NCBI GenBank assembly: GCA_002365025.1
Contig: DEYX01000365.1
Location: 1 to 8,393, forward strand
Source of the DNA: Hungatella sp. UBA3147
GTDB taxonomy: Bacteria > Bacillota > Clostridia > Lachnospirales > Lachnospiraceae
Reading direction: 5' to 3'
DNA: 8,393 bases
Position numbers and translations under genes: made by a program. The notes below the pieces were generated by a model. That model was not told where the DNA came from. It saw only the letters and a list, made by a program, of their open reading frames with translations, and made no database searches. Positions 1 to 4,653 of the stretch are shown piece by piece (position 1 is the stretch's first letter; every line of letters starts with the position of its first letter).

Positions 1-235
1 CATTGGTAGCCTGTGTTGTAGAGTGGGCGACGAATACTACATCTTCCGGGCTGATTTGATTTTCGCGCAGACACTTTTGGAAGGACTTTACCACTCCTGC
101 CGCAACGCCTCTGGGATCATCATGGGTTGTCTTCACTGAAGACTTTCCAATAATTTCATGGGTGGCATTATCAATGGCAACCGCCTTTGTATGAGTGCCT
201 CCCACATCGATGCCCATTCTTACTGATCTTCCCAT
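1..235 (-). CDS. Hydantoinase/oxoprolinase-family protein, N-terminal part (partial)
   Basis: Only the first 78 codons are present; the gene continues beyond position 1. The protein opens MGRSVRMGIDVGGTHTKAVA, the glycine-rich nucleotide-binding loop (DVGGTHTK, about residues 10-17) of the Hydant_A_N domain. Further on it has VKTTHDDPRGVAAGV and VAHSTTQATN, both typical of that domain. Family members (HyuA, 5-oxoprolinase, acetone carboxylase beta subunit) are cytoplasmic ATP-dependent enzymes that open hydantoin or oxoproline rings or activate ketones. The substrate cannot be read from this fragment. The ATG at 235 is preceded by AAAGGA (complement of 245-250) with a 9-nt spacer. It lies 70 nt downstream of the transporter stop on the same strand, so the two are probably co-transcribed, with the transporter supplying the substrate. 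Family is confident; specificity is unknown. Confidence 0.85.
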   Translation of the reverse strand, partial: MGRSVRMGIDVGGTHTKAVAIDNATHEIIGKSSVKTTHDDPRGVAAGVVKSFQKCLRENQISPEDVVFVAHSTTQATN

Positions 236-258
236 TATGACCATTCCTTTCTAAAGAG

Positions 259-286
259 GGAACTGGCAGTATTCCCTGCCAGTTCC
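259..286 (-). other. Intercistronic hairpin between transporter and hydantoinase genes
   Basis: An 11-bp perfect inverted repeat (GGAACTGGCAG at 259-269, CTGCCAGTTCC at 276-286) encloses a 6-nt loop. It lies between the transporter stop (306) and the ribosome binding site of the hydantoinase gene (245-250). On the transcribed strand it is followed by CTCTTTAG, not a proper U-tract. It therefore looks more like an mRNA-stabilising or processing hairpin, or a leaky attenuator, than a full terminator. The structure is directly visible; the role is inferred. Confidence 0.6.
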
Positions 287-305
287 GTATTTATTTCATA
301 TGATA

Positions 306-1649
306 TTACATTAAACCACCGTAAAGGACAAAGGCAAGAATACAGCAGATAAAACCGACGATCCATCCTGTAGGTATGGACATCTTCATATAATCTTTTG
401 TCGAAACCTTTGTATAGCCAAAGCCCCAGGCTACCCAGGACTGGGTGATATCCAGATGCTGCGGTGCAATGGTTGTGATAGCAAACAGAGGATATAAGAA
501 TGCAACAGGTGCATCCGGAAGTGCGGCAATGACAACCGCCAGAATTGCAGTTCCGCATCCAACAAGGTTCAAAGGACCTCTAAAGAAGCCAAGAGGAGTC
601 AGGATTGCAAAAATAAGAGCAAGGATCAAAGCGCTCCTCGGAACAAAGCCTCCCAGAATCGCAGTAAAATACGGTGCGGCATATGCAGCAGCGTTGTTGA
701 ACATGGACAGGGTAAGCAAAAAGCCAATCATAGGAGCAACATCGATGGAACCATCGGTAAACAGCTTAGCAAAAAGCCGGCAGATATCGGAATATGTTCC
801 TTTCAGCTTTCCAGTGGTTATAAGTGCATAAATACCGGCAAGGCAGAATCCAAGGATAATCGGAACCTGAAAGATTACAACACCCAGAACCGGAAGAATG
901 ACAGAAATCCAGGAAATAGCCGGAGCATTATCACTTACTGTAAAAGATTTTGCCGCCCAGGCATGAGCCGCCTTCTTGTTCATGAAAAGGTTGGCTACGA
1001 TCAGCACCACCACCAGCGCAACTACCATACAGATAACGCCCATCTGGAAATAATCATTGTAAGTATAGTTTTCCGCAGCAGGGTTAAAGCCTGCATAAAT
1101 CGTCTGATACTGTTTGAAGTTTACAATATTGCCAAAGATGCCGGCCATAATGGAACCCATAAAGCTGAACATGGCAACAGGTGCCGGCACGCCCAGGGAC
1201 AGCATGATCGGAAGCACGATAACTGCAATGGAGATTACAGGACCAATCCCTGTCATGGACATAAAGATAATTGCCGTAACGATACACAACAATCCCATGG
1301 TGATCCTCGGTTTATCACCACCCAGCTCAACAACCTTACGGATAAGTGTTGATGCAATTCCCGTTTCTACCAGAACTCTTCCGAAGAATGCTCCGAAGAA
1401 TACGTTGACCAGGATAGATTTTGCATATCCGGCCGGACCATCCGCATAAACGTAGGTCAGTACATCAATAAACGACTTGCCTTCCATTGCGGAATTGGGT
1501 GAAATAGAATTCCCCACCAACGCAAGCGCTGTCCAGAAAGTTGCCATGACTGCAAATCCCACCATGAGGTTTAGCCCTTTTACACAATACCACACCATGC
1601 CCAGGAAAGACAGAATCATGATAATGCCGATGAAAACATTGACGTTCAT
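306..1649 (-). CDS. Putative organic-acid transporter (GntP/CitMHS-like ion transporter superfamily)
   Basis: This is a 447-residue, very hydrophobic protein with roughly a dozen membrane segments, so an inner-membrane secondary transporter. The N-terminus MNVNVFIGIIMILSFLGMVW is itself a membrane segment. The middle (VFFGAFFGRVLVETGIASTL, then LGGDKPRITMG) follows the pattern of the GntP/CitMHS-type ion transporter superfamily, where a small glycine-rich FGxxxGxxxxxxG stretch precedes a hydrophilic loop. Later landmarks are GNIVNFKQYQTIY and GFFRGPLNLVGCGTA, which may lie in re-entrant substrate loops. The length of about 450 residues suits the superfamily. Substrates of relatives are gluconate, citrate and other carboxylates; here it is presumably the substrate or product of the downstream hydantoinase-family enzyme. 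The ATG at 1649 has a strong AAAGGAGGG site (complement of 1655-1663) 5 nt upstream. The subfamily assignment is tentative. Confidence 0.75.
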   Translation of the reverse strand: MNVNVFIGIIMILSFLGMVWYCVKGLNLMVGFAVMATFWTALALVGNSISPNSAMEGKSFIDVLTYVYADGPAGYAKSILVNVFFGAFFGRVLVETGIASTLIRKVVELGGDKPRITMGLLCIVTAIIFMSMTGIGPVISIAVIVLPIMLSLGVPAPVAMFSFMGSIMAGIFGNIVNFKQYQTIYAGFNPAAENYTYNDYFQMGVICMVVALVVVLIVANLFMNKKAAHAWAAKSFTVSDNAPAISWISVILPVLGVVIFQVPIILGFCLAGIYALITTGKLKGTYSDICRLFAKLFTDGSIDVAPMIGFLLTLSMFNNAAAYAAPYFTAILGGFVPRSALILALIFAILTPLGFFRGPLNLVGCGTAILAVVIAALPDAPVAFLYPLFAITTIAPQHLDITQSWVAWGFGYTKVSTKDYMKMSIPTGWIVGFICCILAFVLYGGLM

Positions 1650-1743
1650 ATGAACCCTCCTTTAAAAAATAAAGTTTATAGAAACCTGCGGAAAGCCATG
1701 TAAGCATTCCGCCACCCCTTAAGCGGCAGCAAACCGCCGTTTA

Positions 1744-1759
1744 TACTAATATATTAGTA
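1744..1759. promoter_or_regulatory. Palindromic operator-like site, proximal copy
   Basis: TACTAATATATTAGTA is a perfect 16-bp palindrome; its 14-bp core recurs exactly at 1902-1915. It lies about 95 bp upstream of the transporter start codon and just downstream of a possible minus-strand -10 element (1772-1779). Binding there would block transcription of the transporter-hydantoinase operon. It overlaps a second short palindrome, TTAGTACTAA (1754-1763). The symmetry and exact repetition suggest a dimeric helix-turn-helix regulator, but the binding protein is not identified. Confidence 0.6.
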
Positions 1760-1901
1760 CTAAAATATCAGATTGTATACGGGGATATTCCCAGTTTTTA
1801 TGTCATTTTTTTAGTTATTATTAACAAAATATTATGATTTAAATCTGATTTGTTTTACATTTTCACAACGTCGAAACTGTAATAATAATGTCTGATTTCT
1901 A

Positions 1902-1915
1902 ACTAATATATTAGT
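1902..1915. promoter_or_regulatory. Palindromic operator-like site, distal copy
   Basis: ACTAATATATTAGT is a perfect 14-bp palindrome identical to the core of the site at 1744-1759. The copies are offset by 157 bp, almost exactly 15 turns of B-DNA at 10.5 bp per turn, so both would face the same side of the helix. That geometry suits a regulator looping the DNA between an auxiliary upstream operator and a promoter-proximal one. The repeat is observed; looping is inferred. Confidence 0.6.
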
Positions 1916-2069
1916 CCTCTTCTCTCGTAAACTGTATTTTTCTTATTGCACCAATCATTTGAAAATTACTTTTTTCCCTTACTATTTTTCTAATTTAGCT
2001 TAGTTTCAAATGGTTTTGTTTCATATTATTTATCCTTAACTTAACATTAGAATTTATACCTTTTAATCG

Positions 2070-2098
2070 TTGAAACCTAAAAGTCATTTCCGTATAAT
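2070..2098 (+). promoter_or_regulatory. Sigma-A-type promoter for the 28-codon ORF
   Basis: TTGAAA (2070-2075) is separated by exactly 17 nt from a consensus TATAAT (2093-2098). This is the best-matching plus-strand promoter in the intergenic region. Transcription should begin near 2105, about 30 nt before the small ORF at 2137. It points away from the transporter operon, towards the 3' end of the EF-G-like gene. Confidence 0.65.
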
Positions 2099-2136
2099 GC
2101 AAGAAATTGTTTATCTGACCAAAAGTAGGAATGCTT

Positions 2137-2223
2137 ATGAAATCAAGCCTTGTACCGGACGATATTCAGGCCCGGTATAAGGAAATCTCTGAACAGATTA
2201 AGTCCGGAACCTTTATCCAGTAA
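2137..2223 (+). CDS. Small ORF of 28 codons, unrecognised; possible truncated regulator
   Basis: The predicted peptide is 28 residues: it begins MKSSLVPDDIQARYKEIS and ends EQIKSGTFIQ. It is preceded by a near-consensus promoter (2070-2098) and an AGGA at 2127-2130, 6 nt before this ATG. An in-frame ATG at 2131 directly abuts the AGGA and is less likely. The stop at 2221-2223 is followed at once by the large hairpin at 2227-2272. I do not recognise a family. The tail YKEISEQIKSGTF weakly recalls the first helix of GntR-type DNA-binding domains (EQIxSGxF, normally followed by PGDxLPSE), which would make it the stub of a lost divergent regulator. It could equally be a genuine small protein, a leader peptide or a chance reading frame on an sRNA. 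Confidence 0.4.
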   Translation: MKSSLVPDDIQARYKEISEQIKSGTFIQ

Positions 2224-2224
2224 T

Positions 2225-2272
2225 AAAAACCCCCATTGCAGGGCCTACAAGCAGGCGCTGCAATGGGGGTTT
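2225..2272 (-). terminator. Rho-independent terminator of the EF-G-like gene
   Basis: A 15-bp perfect stem (AAACCCCCATTGCAG 2227-2241 with CTGCAATGGGGGTTT 2258-2272) continues past one G/G mismatch into GCCT/AGGC with a 6-nt loop. On the minus strand it is followed by TTTTTATTA. It starts 12 nt beyond the stop of the EF-G-like gene, the classical position. On the plus strand there is only a short T-run inside the stem, so it would terminate the small ORF transcript less efficiently. Confidence 0.9.
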
Positions 2273-2284
2273 CCTATGACTTAT

Positions 2285-4387
2285 TTAAACTTCCATCCTA
2301 TCAATCTTTGATGCTCTTTCTTCTACTTCTCTCTTCTGCACATCTCCTGGAGCCAGTTCATAGCGGCTGAATTCATATTCATAGGTTCCGATGCCTCCGG
2401 TCATGGAGCGCAGATCCGTATTATAGCCAAAAAGTTCAGACATAGGCACATCTGCCTCAATGACCTGCTTTCCGCTATGGTTAGAATTCATTCCCAGAAC
2501 GCGCCCTCTCCTGCGGTTTAAATCTCCCATAACATCTCCGGTAAATTTATCCGGAACCGTAACCTTAAGGAATGCGATCGGTTCAAGCAGAACCGGATTT
2601 GCATCCATAAAGCCTTTTTTAAAAGCCATAGTTGCAGCCATCTTAAAGGCCAGCTCAGAAGAGTCAACCGGATGGTAAGAACCATCGGTCAGCGTAGCCT
2701 TTAATCCCACTACCGGATAAGCGGCAAGCGGTCCTTTTAAGACGCACTCGGCGATTCCCTTTTCAACTGCCGGGAAATAGTTTCTTGGTACAGCTCCGCC
2801 AAATACGCTTTCAGCAAATACATAAGGGGTTTCTAAATCCCCGGAAGGTTCAAAGGACATCTTTACGTCACCGTACTGTCCATGTCCGCCGGACTGTTTC
2901 TTATACTTACCCTGGACCTCCACTTTCTTACGAAGGGTTTCCCGGAAGGCAAATTTCGGTTTACTCAGTTCAATGTCAACCTTATAGCGGTTTAATAGTT
3001 TGCTTACAACCACCTCCAGCTGCTGGTCACCGATGGCATAAAGAAGAGACTGGCGGTTTTCCGTATCATTGACTGCCTTTAAGGTCCAATCCTCTTCCGT
3101 CAGCTTTGCCAGAGCGCTTGAAACCTTATCTTCGTCGCCCTTTGTCCTGGTCTTATAACGCATATACGTATATGGAGTGGATATCTCCGGTTTATGATAG
3201 ACGATCGGTGCAGAGCGGAGAGCTATGGTATCACCGGTCTGTGTCACGTTAAGCTTTGACACGGCTCCGATATCTCCTGCTTTTAATTCTGTAACTTCAA
3301 TGGACTCTTTCCCTCTTAACACGTATAGCTTCCCGACCTTTTCCTCTGTATCCTTATTCACATTATAAATGGCGGAATCAGGCTTTAAGGTGCCGGTACA
3401 AATCTTTAACAGGGAATACTTTCCAATAAACGGATCCACAATCGTCTTAAACACACGGGCTGACAGGGACACATGATCGTTATACTTCGCTGTAAAGCGC
3501 TCACCCGTGGAAATATCCACGCCAATGCACTCAAAATAGTCGGGGGACGGAAAATACTTATCTATTGCCTGAAGCACCATCTTGGCGCCCTGGGCGTTAA
3601 TTCCGGAACCAAGCATGACCGGAACGATATTTCCTTTTATCACATGTTCCCGAAGGGCTGAAGAAATCTCATCAAGGGTAAACTCATCACCGGAGAAATA
3701 GCGTTCCATATATTCCTCGCTGGTTTCTGCCACGGCTTCCATAAGAGCTTCACGGGCAATTCCCAGGTTCTTCTGGCTATATTCAGGAATCTCACATTCT
3801 TCATAATCACTATTGACAGTAAAACGCCGGCCTGCCATTTTAACAATATTAACAAAACCTACGAACTTTTCGTTTTCACGAATCGGGAGGTGGAACGGCG
3901 CAATCTTTCTTCCGAACTCTTTATCAAGCTTTAATAACAATTCACGGAAACTTGCATGGTCGTCATCCATATTTGTAACAAAGAAAAGTCTGGGAAGCTT
4001 GTACTTTTCGCAGAGTTCCCACGCCTTTAATGTTCCAACTTCAATACCTGCCTTACAATTCACAACTATTACTGCTGCATCCGCAACGCTGATGGCCTCT
4101 TCCACTTCGCCAACAAAATCAAAATATCCGGGAGTATCAAGCAGGTTGATCTTGATGGGGCCATCCTCTCCTTTATACTCCAAAGGAATCAGGGTAGTTG
4201 AGATTGAGAACTGTCTCTTAATCTCTTCTTTGTCATAATCGCTGATGGTATTGCCATCGGTAACTTTTCCCATTCTGCTGATGGCTCCGGTAATCAACGC
4301 CATAGCCTCTGCCAGGGTGGTTTTACCGGCGCCCCCGTGCCCAAGTAAGGCGACGTTACGGATCTGTTTGGTTCCATACACGTTCAT
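2285..4387 (-). CDS. Elongation factor G-like translational GTPase (EF-G paralogue)
   Basis: The protein has 700 residues, the normal EF-G length. All five domains are recognisable: P-loop GHGGAGKTT (16-24), switch II DTPGYFDF (84-91), G5 GSG (about 260), domain IV SGGHGQYGDV (499-508), the domain IV tip loop with SYHPVDSSE (His572), and domain V with TGDVMGDLNRRRG. It is cytoplasmic and expected to bind GTP and the ribosomal A site. Its G motifs are non-canonical: the catalytic His of DTPGH is Tyr88, and the NKMD motif reads TNMD (138-141). It is therefore more likely an EF-G2/FusA2-like paralogue than the housekeeping fusA, and the usual str-operon neighbours (rpsL, rpsG, tuf) are absent. 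The start at 4387 is chosen because AGGAGG (complement of 4395-4400) lies 7 nt upstream. A longer reading frame to 4474 would run through the promoter. Confidence 0.9.
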   Translation of the reverse strand: MNVYGTKQIRNVALLGHGGAGKTTLAEAMALITGAISRMGKVTDGNTISDYDKEEIKRQFSISTTLIPLEYKGEDGPIKINLLDTPGYFDFVGEVEEAISVADAAVIVVNCKAGIEVGTLKAWELCEKYKLPRLFFVTNMDDDHASFRELLLKLDKEFGRKIAPFHLPIRENEKFVGFVNIVKMAGRRFTVNSDYEECEIPEYSQKNLGIAREALMEAVAETSEEYMERYFSGDEFTLDEISSALREHVIKGNIVPVMLGSGINAQGAKMVLQAIDKYFPSPDYFECIGVDISTGERFTAKYNDHVSLSARVFKTIVDPFIGKYSLLKICTGTLKPDSAIYNVNKDTEEKVGKLYVLRGKESIEVTELKAGDIGAVSKLNVTQTGDTIALRSAPIVYHKPEISTPYTYMRYKTRTKGDEDKVSSALAKLTEEDWTLKAVNDTENRQSLLYAIGDQQLEVVVSKLLNRYKVDIELSKPKFAFRETLRKKVEVQGKYKKQSGGHGQYGDVKMSFEPSGDLETPYVFAESVFGGAVPRNYFPAVEKGIAECVLKGPLAAYPVVGLKATLTDGSYHPVDSSELAFKMAATMAFKKGFMDANPVLLEPIAFLKVTVPDKFTGDVMGDLNRRRGRVLGMNSNHSGKQVIEADVPMSELFGYNTDLRSMTGGIGTYEYEFSRYELAPGDVQKREVEERASKIDRMEV

Positions 4388-4425
4388 AAACATTCCTCCT
4401 GTTCGGTATTTAAGTCTATAACGAT

Positions 4426-4454
4426 ATTTTACTAAAAATGTCTTATAATTGCAA
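4426..4454 (-). promoter_or_regulatory. Putative promoter of the EF-G-like gene
   Basis: On the minus strand, TTGCAA (complement of 4449-4454) and TAAAAT (complement of 4426-4431) are 17 nt apart, a fair sigma-A match. Transcription would start near 4419 and give a leader of about 32 nt carrying the AGGAGG site. This supports translation from 4387 rather than from 4474, which lies upstream of the promoter. Confidence 0.5.
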
Positions 4455-4461
4455 GCAAAAG

Positions 4462-4474
4462 GTGCAATTTGCAC
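4462..4474. promoter_or_regulatory. Dyad GTGCAA-T-TTGCAC upstream of the EF-G-like promoter
   Basis: GTGCAA (4462-4467) and TTGCAC (4469-4474) form a 6+1+6 inverted repeat. It sits 7 bp upstream of the proposed -35 of the EF-G-like gene and about 94 bp upstream of the hppA -35. A related TTGC-AA-GCAA dyad overlaps the -35 itself (4449-4458). It could be a regulator site in the shared divergent region; no binding protein is known to me. Confidence 0.35.
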
Positions 4475-4567
4475 AAATATTTTTTATACATATCCCAATT
4501 CAATAAAAGAAGCGGATACTGTTATAAAAAACGACAAAATATTTATACAATCTTAACAACATCTTAG

Positions 4568-4595
4568 TTGAAATATACAAAAATCGTGATAAAAT
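4568..4595 (+). promoter_or_regulatory. Putative promoter of hppA
   Basis: TTGAAA (4568-4573) is followed after 16 nt by TAAAAT (4590-4595), with an upstream TG (TGATAAAAT) making an extended -10. The expected start near 4602 gives a leader of about 50 nt before the hppA start codon. No terminator-like or riboswitch-like fold was seen in this short leader. Confidence 0.6.
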
Positions 4596-4653
4596 ATACA
4601 ATGAAATAATAGCAGATTTTTCAAACTGAAGAAAGTAGGAGGTTAATGGTGTC

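Larger units (their letters stand above)
1650..2069. other. AT-rich control region upstream of the transporter operon
   Basis: No protein gene is supported in this stretch. From the transporter side outward it contains three things. First is a leader with a 6-bp stem (GCGGAA 1688-1693 with TTCCGC 1707-1712). Second is a very AT-rich tract. Third are two copies of a 14-bp palindrome, at 1745-1758 and 1902-1915. A possible minus-strand -10 element, TATACAAT (complement of 1772-1779), would place the start of the transporter mRNA near 1765, just upstream of the proximal palindrome. I cannot find a good -35 for it, so the promoter could depend on an activator or lie elsewhere. A small dyad AAATC-T-GATTT occurs at 1841-1851. 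No riboswitch or T-box pattern was recognised. Confidence 0.5.

Noticed and set aside
445..1449. Plus-strand open frames opposite the transporter gene
   Set aside because: They are antisense shadows of a clearly coding membrane protein. They lack ribosome binding sites and have low-complexity, Arg/His-rich translations.
1772..1800. Confident minus-strand promoter for the transporter operon
   Set aside because: TATACAAT is a plausible -10, but 16-18 nt upstream there is only an A-rich sequence with no -35 match. It is left as a possibility within the control-region entry.
2285..4387. Tetracycline-resistance ribosomal protection protein (TetM/TetO type)
   Set aside because: The protein has the EF-G domain IV and V signatures (GHGQYG, YHPVDSSE, GDLNRRRG) and EF-G length, and no mobile-element context. 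An EF-G paralogue fits better.
4388..4474. N-terminal extension of the EF-G-like protein starting at 4474
   Set aside because: The extra 29 residues are not EF-G-like, the upstream start has no ribosome binding site, and the extension overlaps the likely promoter. The ATG at 4387 has AGGAGG 7 nt upstream.
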